Origin: Betaproteobacteria bacterium
Lineage (GTDB): Bacteria > Pseudomonadota > Gammaproteobacteria > Burkholderiales > Rhodocyclaceae
Assembly (NCBI GenBank): GCA_016703785.1
Contig: JADJBM010000014.1
Location: forward strand, 62,001-126,000
Direction: 5' to 3'
DNA length: 64,000 bases
Of this stretch, positions 1-9,393 are shown piece by piece. Below the pieces are notes generated by a model. It did not search any database. It had not been told where the DNA came from and worked only from the letters and a program-made list of their open reading frames with translations. The first letter of the stretch is position 1. Every line of letters begins with the position of its first letter. Position numbers and translations under genes: made by a program.

Positions 1-132
1 GCCGAGCTGACTGGTATTTTGCAATTGCTGAGTGGCCACTTGCATGCGCATGGAGAATTGGGCTTTGCGCAATTCCAGCAATTCCTTGTTCAGATCAGCC
101 ATGTCCTTGGCCCTAAGTTCTTTCACTTTCAT
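1..132 (-). CDS. rpmC: 50S ribosomal protein L29 (3' end cut by window edge)
   Basis: First 44 codons of L29, the small two-helix protein that lies beside the peptide exit tunnel of the large subunit. The visible N-terminus (MKVKELRAKDM, then DLNKELLELRKAQFSMRMQ) is typical of the family, and usual L29 is about 63-65 residues, so roughly the last third lies beyond the left edge. The ATG at 132 follows the L16 stop by only 3 bases, as expected in the S10 operon order rplP-rpmC-rpsQ. Position and sequence agree, so the call is firm despite truncation. Confidence 0.93.
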   Translation of the reverse strand, partial: MKVKELRAKDMADLNKELLELRKAQFSMRMQVATQQLQNTSQLG

Positions 133-135
133 GGA

Positions 136-549
136 TCACCCCACTAGGCGAACGACGAACGTCGTCTCGATTGGCAACTTGGCCGCGGCCAGCGCAAAAG
201 CCTCGCGGGCCAGCGCTTCGTCTACGCCGTCCATTTCATAAATGACCTTGCCCGGCTGAATCTCTGCGACGTAGTACTCTGGGTTGCCCTTGCCATTCCC
301 CATTCGCACTTCAGCCGGTTTATGGGAAATCGGCTTATCCGGGAAGATCCGAATCCAGATACGTCCGCCGCGTTTGATATGGCGTGTCATGGCACGCCGG
401 GCTGCCTCAATCTGGCGCGCTGTGATACGGCCACGGCCGATGGCCTTGAGGCCGTATTCGCCGAAGCTCACCTTGGTGCCACGCGTAGCTATGCCCTTGT
501 TGCGGCCCTTCTGTTCCTTGCGATATTTCCTGCGTGCTGGTTGCAGCAT
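136..549 (-). CDS. rplP: 50S ribosomal protein L16
   Basis: L16 (137 residues, normal family length) is a large-subunit protein near the A-site and peptidyl transferase centre, needed for late 50S assembly. The N-terminus MLQPARRKYRKEQKGRNKG and the internal GRITARQIEAARRAMTRHI segment are family hallmarks. The ATG at 549 is 5 bases after the rpsC stop and the gene ends 3 bases before rpmC, so it sits inside a tightly packed S10 operon and is presumably co-transcribed and translationally coupled. Confidence 0.98.
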   Translation of the reverse strand: MLQPARRKYRKEQKGRNKGIATRGTKVSFGEYGLKAIGRGRITARQIEAARRAMTRHIKRGGRIWIRIFPDKPISHKPAEVRMGNGKGNPEYYVAEIQPGKVIYEMDGVDEALAREAFALAAAKLPIETTFVVRLVG

Positions 550-554
550 GACTA

Positions 555-1451
555 TTACTCCTTACCTTCCGCCTTGGGCGCGGCCGGCTTGCGCACACGT
601 TTGGCGGGCGTCTTGGCTGGCTCGGCGGTCTCGCCAGCAGGGGCGGCTTCCGGCTTGGCTTCGGCTGACTTCATGGCAGTCTTGCGGGGCGTGCGCGGCT
701 TGGCTACCGGCTTCGCCTCGCCCTCTCCAGCCTTGGCTACCGGACGAACCGGGGCCTTGCGTACCTTCTTCGCCGGCTCCTCGGCAGAGGCAGCTTCCGG
801 AACAGCCGTCAGCTGTTCGTTTCGCGCCATGGTTTCGCCTTTGAACACCCAAACCTTGATTCCAATGATGCCATAGGTGGTCTTGGCTTCCGAGGTGCCG
901 TAATCGATATCGGCACGCAAGGTATGCAACGGCACGCGGCCTTCTCGATACCATTCGCGTCGGGCAATCTCGGCCCCGTTCAAGCGGCCGGAACTCATAA
1001 TTTTGATCCCTTGGGCTCCGAGGCGCATGGCGTTCTGCATGGCGCGCTTCATGGCGCGCCGGAACATGATTCGCTTCTCGAGTTGCTGGGCGATCGAATC
1101 GGCGATCAGTTGCGCATCGGTCTCCGGTTTGCGAATTTCCTCGATATTGACGTGAACCTGAACGCCTAAAATTTTTTGCAGGCCAACTTTCAGTTGCTCG
1201 ATGTCCTCGCCCTTCTTGCCGATCACCACACCAGGACGCGCCGAATACACCGTGATACGGGCATTTTTCGCAGGGCGCTCGATGACAACGCGACCGACCG
1301 AGGCGTGTGCCAGTTTTTTCTTCAGGTATTCACGCACCTCAATATCTTCGTTGAGCATCTGCGGGAACAATTTGCTGTTGGCATACCAACGCGAGCCCCA
1401 GTTGCGCGTGACCGAAAGGCGAAAACCGGTCGGATGTATCTTCTGTCCCAT
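555..1451 (-). CDS. rpsC: 30S ribosomal protein S3 with long basic/Ala/Pro C-terminal tail
   Basis: S3 lies at the mRNA entry channel of the 30S subunit and contributes to helicase activity. The first ~215 residues are ordinary S3: MGQKIHPTGFRLSVTRNW start, KH domain with VIGKKGEDIEQL, and the C-terminal core ending near GIIGIKVWVFKGE. At 298 residues it is about 65 longer than the E. coli protein. The extra ~75 residues are rich in Ala, Pro, Lys and Glu with repeated KPxx/AKP motifs, low complexity and probably disordered. Tails of this type occur in some betaproteobacteria; their role is unknown. It sits between rplV and rplP in the S10 operon. Confidence 0.97.
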   Translation of the reverse strand: MGQKIHPTGFRLSVTRNWGSRWYANSKLFPQMLNEDIEVREYLKKKLAHASVGRVVIERPAKNARITVYSARPGVVIGKKGEDIEQLKVGLQKILGVQVHVNIEEIRKPETDAQLIADSIAQQLEKRIMFRRAMKRAMQNAMRLGAQGIKIMSSGRLNGAEIARREWYREGRVPLHTLRADIDYGTSEAKTTYGIIGIKVWVFKGETMARNEQLTAVPEAASAEEPAKKVRKAPVRPVAKAGEGEAKPVAKPRTPRKTAMKSAEAKPEAAPAGETAEPAKTPAKRVRKPAAPKAEGKE

Positions 1452-1460
1452 AGCTTTTCC

Positions 1461-1820
1461 TTACTTCCTTCCGGATTTCTTCGCCGGCGCGTCGCCGACA
1501 GTGACATAAATATGGCAGGTCGGCTTAAGAATCTTGAAGCCGCGACCTTTGGCGCGCGGCATGAAGCGCTTGAGTGTCATGCCGCGTTCGACATGGATCG
1601 TCCTGACTTGTAGCGTGTCGATGTCGGCGCCATCATTATGCTCGGCGTTAGCGATGGCCGACTCAAGCACCTTCTTGATAATCTTGGCGCCCTTCTTCGG
1701 CGAGAACGTCAGGACGTTTAGTGCCTGATCGACCGGCAGGCCGCGAATCTGGTCGGCGACAAGTCGGCCCTTCTGCGCCGAGAGGCGGACGCCACGCAAA
1801 ATCGCATTGGTTTCCATCAT
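1461..1820 (-). CDS. rplV: 50S ribosomal protein L22
   Basis: L22 lines the nascent-peptide exit tunnel with an extended beta-hairpin and binds early in 50S assembly. The 119-residue protein has the conserved AILRGVRLSAQKGRLVADQIRG-type N-terminus and the VERGMTLKRFMPRAKGRGF hairpin segment; it is a few residues longer than E. coli L22 (110) because of a short basic C-terminal end. The start at 1820 is 6 bases after the rpsS stop and gives MMETNAIL; the second Met is an equally possible start. Confidence 0.97.
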   Translation of the reverse strand: MMETNAILRGVRLSAQKGRLVADQIRGLPVDQALNVLTFSPKKGAKIIKKVLESAIANAEHNDGADIDTLQVRTIHVERGMTLKRFMPRAKGRGFKILKPTCHIYVTVGDAPAKKSGRK

Positions 1821-1826
1821 CTCTCC

Positions 1827-2111
1827 TTACTTCTTGACCACGGCTTTTTTCGTGCCAGCGGTATGGCCCTTGAATGTGCGCGTCAAGGCGAACTCACCGA
1901 GTTTGTGACCGACCATATTTTCCGAGATATACACCGGAATATGCTGCTTGCCGTTATGCACGGCAATGGTCAATCCGACGAAATCCGGCAGAACTGTGGA
2001 TCGCCGTGACCATGTCTTGATCGGGCGCTTATCGTTTGTGGCGCGCGACGCTTCCACCTTCTTTTCCAGGTGGGCGTCTACGAACGGGCCTTTCTTAACT
2101 GAGCGTGCCAT
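1827..2111 (-). CDS. rpsS: 30S ribosomal protein S19
   Basis: S19 (94 residues) forms a head complex with S13 near the A-site tRNA. The sequence MARSVKKGPFVDAHL, TWSRRSTVLPDFVGLTIAVHNG and NMVGHKLGEFALTRTF are close to invariant family signatures, and the length matches. It follows rplB by 10 bases and precedes rplV by 6 in the standard S10 operon arrangement. Confidence 0.98.
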   Translation of the reverse strand: MARSVKKGPFVDAHLEKKVEASRATNDKRPIKTWSRRSTVLPDFVGLTIAVHNGKQHIPVYISENMVGHKLGEFALTRTFKGHTAGTKKAVVKK

Positions 2112-2121
2112 GCTTCACCCC

Positions 2122-2949
2122 CTATTTCTTGTGCCTACGCTGGACAATCATGCTGTCCGTACGCTTGTTGCGGCGTGTGCGGTATCCCTTGGTCGGCGTG
2201 CCCCACGGGCTGACCGGATCGCGACCGGCTGCGGTCTTGCCTTCGCCCCCACCGTGCGGGTGGTCAATCGGATTCATGGCAACGCCTCGAACCGTCGGTC
2301 GGATGCCACGCCATCTCTGGGCGCCAGCCTTGCCGATAGAACGCAGGCTGTTTTCCTCGTTGCCGACTTCCCCGATCGTGGCGCGGCATTCAACATGCAC
2401 GCGACGGATCTCGCCAGAGCGCAGGCGTAGCTGGGCATAGCTGCCCTCTCGTGCCAACAGCTGGACCGAGGTACCGGCTGCACGTGCCAGTTGCGCACCC
2501 TTACCAGGCACCATTTCGACGCAGTGTACGGTTGTGCCGACCGGAATATTGCGCAGCACTTTGGCATTACCGACCTTGATGGGCGCGTTTGGCCCGCTGG
2601 TCAATTCCATCCCTGCTGTCACCCCTTTGGGTGCGATGATGTAGCGACGCTCACCGTCGGCATAGCAAAGCAGGGCCAGATTGGCACTACGGTTCGGATC
2701 GTACTCGAGCCGCTCAACCTTGCCCGGAATGCCGTCTTTGTCGCGGCGGAAATCGACGATTCGATAGTTTTGCTTGTGCCCGCCACCCTTATGGCGCGTC
2801 GTAATGTGGCCGTGGTTGTTCCGGCCTGCCTTGCTATTTTTCTTCTCGACCAGCGCGGCAACTGGTTCGCCCTTGTGAAGGTCGGGATTGACGACCTTGA
2901 CGACGGCACGCCGTCCAGCGGATGTGGGTTTAACTTTAACGAGTGGCAT
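2122..2949 (-). CDS. rplB: 50S ribosomal protein L2
   Basis: L2 (275 residues, normal) is a 23S rRNA-binding protein required for subunit association and peptidyl transferase function. The signature NPIDHPHGGGEGK lies at about residues 226-238, with the functionally important His near residue 230, and the basic C-terminus ends in QRRHKK. The start codon at 2949 comes 3 bases after the rplW stop, implying translational coupling. Confidence 0.98.
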   Translation of the reverse strand: MPLVKVKPTSAGRRAVVKVVNPDLHKGEPVAALVEKKNSKAGRNNHGHITTRHKGGGHKQNYRIVDFRRDKDGIPGKVERLEYDPNRSANLALLCYADGERRYIIAPKGVTAGMELTSGPNAPIKVGNAKVLRNIPVGTTVHCVEMVPGKGAQLARAAGTSVQLLAREGSYAQLRLRSGEIRRVHVECRATIGEVGNEENSLRSIGKAGAQRWRGIRPTVRGVAMNPIDHPHGGGEGKTAAGRDPVSPWGTPTKGYRTRRNKRTDSMIVQRRHKK

Positions 2950-2952
2950 GAC

Positions 2953-3258
2953 TTACTCCCCCGCCGCGAAGTTGATTTCCTGACCAGGCTTCAGGCTAAC
3001 GTAAGCTTTCCTGATGTCGTTGCGACGGCCAACATAGCGGCCGTGGCGCTTTTCTTTGCCTTTCAGATTAGAAACCTGCACCGACTCGACCTGCACCTTG
3101 AAGAGCAGTTCGACAGCGGCCTTGATTTCCGGCTTGGTTGCATCAGGCGCAACGACAAAAATCACCTGTTCGTTCTTGTCGGCGATAAAGGTCGCCTTCT
3201 CGGAGATCTGCGGCGCGACGAGAACCTGCATCAGACGTTCCTGGTTGAAAGTGCTCAT
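2953..3258 (-). CDS. rplW: 50S ribosomal protein L23
   Basis: L23 (101 residues) sits at the exit of the peptide tunnel and is the docking site for trigger factor and SRP. The start MSTFNQERLMQVLVAPQISEKA and the LFKVQVESVQVSNLKGKEKR segment match the family. Its ATG overlaps the rplD stop by 4 bases (the two genes share 3255-3258), a classic coupling arrangement inside the S10 operon. Confidence 0.97.
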   Translation of the reverse strand: MSTFNQERLMQVLVAPQISEKATFIADKNEQVIFVVAPDATKPEIKAAVELLFKVQVESVQVSNLKGKEKRHGRYVGRRNDIRKAYVSLKPGQEINFAAGE

Positions 3259-3875
3259 CCCAGCATCTCCTCCATCTTGGCCACCGCGCCTTTGGTAAGA
3301 AGCACGTTCCTGAAGCGGACCAGTGATATCGGGTCTGTCTCGGCCACTTCAAGCACAAGAATATTGTGTAGATTACGCGAGGACAGATACAGATTCTCGT
3401 CCAGATTGTCTGTGATCACCAGCACCGACTCCAGACCCATGCTTTTGATCTTCTGGGCCAGCACCTTAGTCTTGGGCGATTCGACCGAAAAGTTCTCGAC
3501 GACGGCCAAGCGGTCCTCCCGAGCCAGTTGCGAGAGAATGGCCGCCAGGCCGGCACGGTACATCTTGCGATTGACCTTTTGGCTGAAGTTCTCGTCCGGT
3601 CTGTTTGGAAAAATACGGCCGCCACCACGCCATATCGGGCTGGAAGACATACCGGCGCGCGCGCGGCCCGTACCCTTCTGTCGCCATGGCTTCTTGGTCG
3701 TGTGGCTCACTTCGCCACGATCTTTTTGAGCACGGTTGCCCGCGCGAGCATTGGCCTGGTAAGCGACAACGATCTGATGCACCAAAGCTTCGTTATATTC
3801 ACGGCCGAACAACGCATCGGACGCCTTCAGTGTCGTCGCGGCCTTGCCTTGTTCATTGATGAGTTTGAGTTCCAT
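3255..3875 (-). CDS. rplD: 50S ribosomal protein L4
   Basis: L4 (206 residues) binds 23S rRNA and reaches into the exit tunnel. The long loop with VSHTTKKPWRQKGTGRARAG and IWRGGGRIFPNRP is diagnostic. In gammaproteobacteria L4 also represses its own S10 operon through transcript attenuation and translation; whether that holds here cannot be read from the sequence. It starts 9 bases after rplC ends and overlaps rplW by 4 bases. Confidence 0.97.
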   Translation of the reverse strand: MELKLINEQGKAATTLKASDALFGREYNEALVHQIVVAYQANARAGNRAQKDRGEVSHTTKKPWRQKGTGRARAGMSSSPIWRGGGRIFPNRPDENFSQKVNRKMYRAGLAAILSQLAREDRLAVVENFSVESPKTKVLAQKIKSMGLESVLVITDNLDENLYLSSRNLHNILVLEVAETDPISLVRFRNVLLTKGAVAKMEEMLG

Positions 3876-3884
3876 TGCGCCCCC

Positions 3885-4523
3885 TTAGCCTTTGATCGCC
3901 GGATGAACCACGACGTCAGTGCCGCGGCTGCCGGGAACGGCACCTTTGACGAGCAGCAGTTGGCGCGCCTCGTCCACTCGCACCACCACCAGATTCTGCG
4001 TAGTACGCGTGACGGCGCCTAGGTGGCCGGCCATTTTCTTGCCAGGAAAAACGCGGCCCGGATCCTGGTTCATGCCGATTGAGCCGGCCGAGTTATGCGA
4101 CACGGAGTTGCCATGACTGGCTCGGTTCGACGAGAAGTGATGACGCTTGATGGCGCCCGAAAAACCCTTGCCCTGCGAGGTTCCAGTGACATCCACCTTC
4201 TGACCTGCCTGGAAGATCGTCGCGGCAACCACGTCGCCCGGCTTGAAGTTTGTCAGTTCGCCTGGGGCGACGCGGAATTCCTTAAGGACATGGCCAGCTT
4301 CGGCACCCGCCTTGGCAAGATGTCCCGCCGCCGCTTTGTTCACGCGACTAGCACGGCGTTTGCCGTAGGTCACCTGCACCGCGGCATAGCCATCGGCTTC
4401 AGGCGTCTTGATTTGCGTAACGCGATTGTTCGACACGTCAAGCACCGTCACCGGGATGGTTTCCCCATCGTCGGTAAAAATGCGCGTCATGCCGACCTTG
4501 CGTCCGACAAGGCCCAGACTCAT
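3885..4523 (-). CDS. rplC: 50S ribosomal protein L3
   Basis: L3 (212 residues) is an early-assembly 23S rRNA-binding protein whose loop approaches the peptidyl transferase centre. MSLGLVGRKVGMTRIF at the start and the loop with SHGNSVSHNSAGSIGMNQDPGRVF are diagnostic; the glutamine in NQDPGRV is the residue methylated by PrmB in other species. It is separated from rpsJ by a 94-base spacer, the largest gap inside this S10 operon segment. Confidence 0.97.
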   Translation of the reverse strand: MSLGLVGRKVGMTRIFTDDGETIPVTVLDVSNNRVTQIKTPEADGYAAVQVTYGKRRASRVNKAAAGHLAKAGAEAGHVLKEFRVAPGELTNFKPGDVVAATIFQAGQKVDVTGTSQGKGFSGAIKRHHFSSNRASHGNSVSHNSAGSIGMNQDPGRVFPGKKMAGHLGAVTRTTQNLVVVRVDEARQLLLVKGAVPGSRGTDVVVHPAIKG

Positions 4524-4617
4524 TTTATTCTCCTATCCCCGGTTGCGATTGACCGGGAGCAATTCAGCATCAATAGAAACAACTTTGCAGCCTCAGTTCA
4601 GGCCGCGACACAAATGA

Positions 4618-4929
4618 TTACTGCAACTTTATCTCCACATCGACTCCTGCGGGCAAGTCGAGCTTCATCAACGCATCGACCGTCTTGTCCGTCGGGTCGA
4701 TGATATCCATCAGGCGCAAGTGGGTACGAATCTCGAACTGGTCTCGCGAGGTTTTGTTCACGTGCGGCGAGCGCAATATGTCGAAGCGCTCGATTCGCGT
4801 TGGCAAAGGCACTGGGCCACGCACAACGGCACCTGTACGCTTAGCGGTATCCACAATCTCCAGAGCCGATTGATCGATCAGTCGATAATCGAACGCCTTG
4901 AGTCGAATTCGAATTTTCTGGCTTTGCAT
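4618..4929 (-). CDS. rpsJ: 30S ribosomal protein S10 / NusE
   Basis: S10 (103 residues) is a 30S head protein and, as NusE, also a transcription antitermination factor partnering NusB and NusG. MQSQKIRIRLKAFDYRLIDQSA and the loop VRGPVPLPTRIERFDILRSPHVNK are hallmark sequences. It is the first gene of the S10 operon and lies 50 bases downstream of tuf copy 1, so str and S10 operons are likely joined by read-through, as in other betaproteobacteria. No convincing separate promoter was found in the 50-base gap. Confidence 0.97.
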   Translation of the reverse strand: MQSQKIRIRLKAFDYRLIDQSALEIVDTAKRTGAVVRGPVPLPTRIERFDILRSPHVNKTSRDQFEIRTHLRLMDIIDPTDKTVDALMKLDLPAGVDVEIKLQ

Positions 4930-4979
4930 GTCTGTTTCCCAAAGAGCGATGGCTGGCGCACTATGCTCCAGCCTATATT

Positions 4980-6167
<1,188 letters not shown>

Positions 6168-6190
6168 GTCGTTATTCCCCTAAAGAACAA

Positions 6191-8284
6191 TCACTTCTTG
6201 TTGATGATTGCTTCGGCGACGTTCTTCGGCGCCTCCGAGTAGTGCTTGAACTCCATCGAATAGGTGGCACGGCCCTGGCTGAGCGAACGCATTGTGGTCG
6301 AGTAGCCGAACATCTCAGCCAATGGGACCTCAGCCTTGATCACCTTGATTCCTCCTGCCTGGTCTTCCATGCCCTGTACCATGCCGCGGCGGCCTGATAA
6401 GTCACCCATAACGTTACCCATGAAATCCTCAGGGGTCTCAACCTCGACGGCCATCATCGGTTCGAGCAGAACCGGGTTGGCCTTGCGCATGCCGTCCTTG
6501 AAGGCGATCGAGGCCGCCATCTTGAAAGCGTTTTCGTTCGAGTCCACATCATGGTAAGACCCGTCAAACAGCGTAACCTTGACGTCAACCACCGGGAAAC
6601 CGGCCAAAACACCGTTAGGTAGGGTGTCGATAAGCCCCTTTTCCACGGCTGGGATGAATTCGCGCGGCACAGTACCACCCTTGATGGCATCAACGAACTC
6701 AAATCCCTTGCCGGCCTCATTTGGCTCTATACGCAACCAGACGTGGCCATACTGGCCGCGACCACCGGACTGCTTGATGAATTTGCCCTCGACTTCGGCG
6801 TTCTTCTTGATTGCCTCACGGTAGGCGACCTGTGGCGCGCCAACATTGGCTTCGACGCCAAACTCACGCTTCATCCGGTCAACAAGGATCTCCAGATGCA
6901 ACTCACCCATTCCGGAGATGATGGTCTGACCTGACTCTTCGTCCGTGCGAACTCGAAAGGACGGATCTTCCTGCGCCAGCCGGTTTAGGGCGATGCCCAT
7001 CTTTTCTTGGTCAGCCTTCGTCTTCGGTTCGACGGCGACATGAATCACGGGCTCGGGGAACTCCATTTTCTCTAGGGTAATGACCTTGTCCGGGGCGCAC
7101 AGCGTTTCTCCGGTAGTCGCTTCCTTAAGGCCGACTGCGGCAGCTATGTCGCCGGCGCGCACCTCCTTGATCTCTTCGCGCTGGTTGGCGTGCATCTGCA
7201 GGATGCGGCCAATGCGTTCCTTGCGGCCCTTAATCGGGTTGTAGATCGTGTCGCCGGAATTAACAACACCGGAATAGACGCGGAAGAAAGTCAATTGACC
7301 AACATAGGGGTCAGTCATGATCTTGAATGCCAAACCGGCAAACGGCTCTTTGTCGTCGGCCTTGCGCTCACCTATCTCATTGTTTTCCAGATGGCCCGTA
7401 ACTGGCGGAATATCAGTCGGCGCTGGCATCAGCTCGATAACGGCGTCCAGCATAGCCTGCACGCCCTTGTTCTTGAAGGCGGATCCGCATAGCATTGGCA
7501 CAATTTCACTGCCAATGGTGCGAAGACGCAACCCATTCTTGATGTCCTCCTCGGAAAGATCCCCCTCCTCAAGATACCTGTTCATCAATTCTTCGCTTGC
7601 CTCGGCTGCAGCCTCTACCATCTTCTCGCGCCATTCCTTGGCCTGCTCGATCAGGTTGGCCGGGATATCGCGCAGATCAAACTTCATGCCTTGGCTCGCG
7701 TCGTCCCAAAATATGGCCTTCATTCGAATCAGGTCGACAACACCTTCGAAATTCTCCTCGGCACCGATCGGCACTTGAAGCGGTACCGGGTTGGCTTTCA
7801 GGCGGGACTTCATCTGATCATAGACCTTGAAGAAGTCAGCGCCCTGACGATCCATCTTGTTTACGAACGCTAGGCGCGGCACTTTGTACTTATTGGCCTG
7901 GCGCCAAACAGTTTCAGACTGAGGTTGCACTCCGCCTACCGCGCAATACACCATACAAGCACCATCAAGCACACGCATGGAGCGCTCCACTTCGATGGTA
8001 AAATCCACGTGTCCCGGTGTATCGATGATGTTGATACGATGCTCGGGAAAATTGCCATCCATTCCCTTCCAGAAACAGGTGGTAGCGGCAGAAGTGATAG
8101 TGATACCGCGCTCGCGTTCCTGTTCCATCCAGTCCATGATCGCGGCGCCATCGTGCACCTCGCCAATCTTGTGCGAAACGCCCGTATAGAAAAGGATGCG
8201 CTCCGTGGTCGTGGTTTTACCGGCATCAATGTGGGCACTGATGCCTATGTTTCGGTAGCGCTCAATCGGGGTCGTGCGTGCCAC
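6191..8284 (-). CDS. fusA: Elongation factor G
   Basis: EF-G (697 residues) is the GTPase that drives ribosomal translocation and, with RRF, recycling. G1 is AHIDAGKTTTTERIL (17-31), G3 DTPGHVDF and G4 NKMDR; domain IV shows GGRGQYGHVWL and the C-terminal domain V ends the protein in INKK. Length is standard. It follows rpsG by 98 bases, a spacer containing a GGCCGGG/CCCGGCC hairpin with no T-tract, and precedes tuf copy 1 by 23 bases in the str operon. Confidence 0.98.
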   Translation of the reverse strand: MARTTPIERYRNIGISAHIDAGKTTTTERILFYTGVSHKIGEVHDGAAIMDWMEQERERGITITSAATTCFWKGMDGNFPEHRINIIDTPGHVDFTIEVERSMRVLDGACMVYCAVGGVQPQSETVWRQANKYKVPRLAFVNKMDRQGADFFKVYDQMKSRLKANPVPLQVPIGAEENFEGVVDLIRMKAIFWDDASQGMKFDLRDIPANLIEQAKEWREKMVEAAAEASEELMNRYLEEGDLSEEDIKNGLRLRTIGSEIVPMLCGSAFKNKGVQAMLDAVIELMPAPTDIPPVTGHLENNEIGERKADDKEPFAGLAFKIMTDPYVGQLTFFRVYSGVVNSGDTIYNPIKGRKERIGRILQMHANQREEIKEVRAGDIAAAVGLKEATTGETLCAPDKVITLEKMEFPEPVIHVAVEPKTKADQEKMGIALNRLAQEDPSFRVRTDEESGQTIISGMGELHLEILVDRMKREFGVEANVGAPQVAYREAIKKNAEVEGKFIKQSGGRGQYGHVWLRIEPNEAGKGFEFVDAIKGGTVPREFIPAVEKGLIDTLPNGVLAGFPVVDVKVTLFDGSYHDVDSNENAFKMAASIAFKDGMRKANPVLLEPMMAVEVETPEDFMGNVMGDLSGRRGMVQGMEDQAGGIKVIKAEVPLAEMFGYSTTMRSLSQGRATYSMEFKHYSEAPKNVAEAIINKK

Positions 8285-8382
8285 TTTGCTAACCTGCCTT
8301 CTCTAAGCCAAACCGCCAGGGTGTCAATCGGGACACCGTGGCGGGCGTTTTCCCTATCAAGGCCGGGAATCCCGGCCACTCA

Positions 8383-8853
8383 TCAGAAGCGATAGTGCGC
8401 AAATGCCTTGTTGGCATCAGCCATACGGTGCACTTCCTCGCGCTTCTTCACTGCGCCTCCACGACCTTCGGCCGCTTCCAGCAGCTCTCCGGCCAAGCGT
8501 GCGCCCATGGATTTCTCAGAACGCTTGCGGGCCGATTCGCGTATCCATCGCATAGCCAAGGCGGCGCGACGTACCGGACGAACCTCTACTGGCACTTGGT
8601 AATTGGCTCCGCCAACACGGCGACTCTTCACCTCGACCGAGGGCTTGACGTTGCCGACCGCCAGTGTGAATACCTCCAACGGATCCTTGCCAGACTTGGT
8701 CTTGATCTGGTCGAAAGCGCGATAGAGCGTGCCTTCTGCAACAGACTTCTTGCCGCTCATCATCAACACGTTTACGAATTTCGCTACATCCTGACTGCCG
8801 AATTTGGGATCGGGCAGGATGTCGCGTTTTGGAACCTCTCTGCGTCGTGGCAT
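8383..8853 (-). CDS. rpsG: 30S ribosomal protein S7
   Basis: S7 (156 residues) nucleates assembly of the 30S head and contacts E-site tRNA. MPRRREVPKRDILPDPKFGSQ at the start and KVNVLMMSGKK-like, GGANYQVPVEVRPVRR segments identify it. In E. coli S7 is the translational repressor of the str operon; here the rpsL-rpsG gap is only 24 bases, shorter than the E. coli intercistronic regulatory site, so that control may differ. This last point is inference. Confidence 0.97.
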   Translation of the reverse strand: MPRRREVPKRDILPDPKFGSQDVAKFVNVLMMSGKKSVAEGTLYRAFDQIKTKSGKDPLEVFTLAVGNVKPSVEVKSRRVGGANYQVPVEVRPVRRAALAMRWIRESARKRSEKSMGARLAGELLEAAEGRGGAVKKREEVHRMADANKAFAHYRF

Positions 8854-8877
8854 ATTCTTTTACCTCTGTTCTTCCAG

Positions 8878-9255
8878 TTAGGCCGCTTTAGGCCGCTTGG
8901 CACCATATTTGGAACGGCTCTGCTTGCGATCCTTGACGCCCTGCGTATCCAGGCTACCGCGTACGATGTGGTAGCGCACGCCCGGCAAATCCTTTACGCG
9001 TCCACCGCGAATCAGCACCACCGAATGCTCCTGCAAATTGTGGCCTTCACCACCAATGTACGAGATCACCTCAAAGCCATTGGTAAGCCGGACTTTGGCA
9101 ACCTTTCGCAAGGCCGAATTCGGCTTCTTTGGCGTCGTTGTGTATACGCGGGTACACACACCACGTTTGGCAGGGCAATTAGCCAGCGCCGGCACCTTGC
9201 TCTTGGTGACGGGGGCCTTTCGCGACTTACGCACTAACTGATTGATTGTTGGCAT
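8878..9255 (-). CDS. rpsL: 30S ribosomal protein S12
   Basis: S12 (125 residues) sits at the decoding centre. I start at the ATG at 9255 (MPTINQLVRKSRK), the invariant family start, rather than an upstream in-frame ATG at 9354. Lys43, Lys88 and Asp89 are all present (TPKKPNSALRK and RVKDLPGVRYH), so the residues whose mutation gives streptomycin resistance are wild type. It is the first gene of the str operon, 134 bases downstream of rpoC, with a strong promoter at 9364-9393. Confidence 0.98.
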   Translation of the reverse strand: MPTINQLVRKSRKAPVTKSKVPALANCPAKRGVCTRVYTTTPKKPNSALRKVAKVRLTNGFEVISYIGGEGHNLQEHSVVLIRGGRVKDLPGVRYHIVRGSLDTQGVKDRKQSRSKYGAKRPKAA

Positions 9256-9363
9256 ATTTTCGAATTTCCAAAAAACCGAGGCGGCTCTTAATGCTGCGCC
9301 GCCCCAGGATTCGTATATCTCGCGCAGCGCGCGGTTTCGCCGCGCCGTTCGCAAAGAGGCCGG

Positions 9364-9393
9364 ATTATAAGGGGGTTATTACTCGAGCGTCAA
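9364..9393 (-). promoter_or_regulatory. Sigma70-type promoter for the str operon, overlapping the rpoC stop
   Basis: On the minus strand TTGACG (9393-9388), an 18-base spacer and a perfect TATAAT (9369-9364) lie about 110 bases before the rpsL start. The -35 hexamer overlaps the rpoC stop codon (9392-9390). A GCGCGG-CGAAA-CCGCGC hairpin follows in the leader. The promoter would let rpsL-rpsG-fusA-tuf be transcribed independently of rpoBC read-through. Confidence 0.75.

Noticed and set aside
8285..8382. Separate promoter or terminator between rpsG and fusA
   Set aside because: The GGCCGGG/CCCGGCC stem lacks a T-tract and no -10/-35 pair is convincing; str operon read-through is expected.
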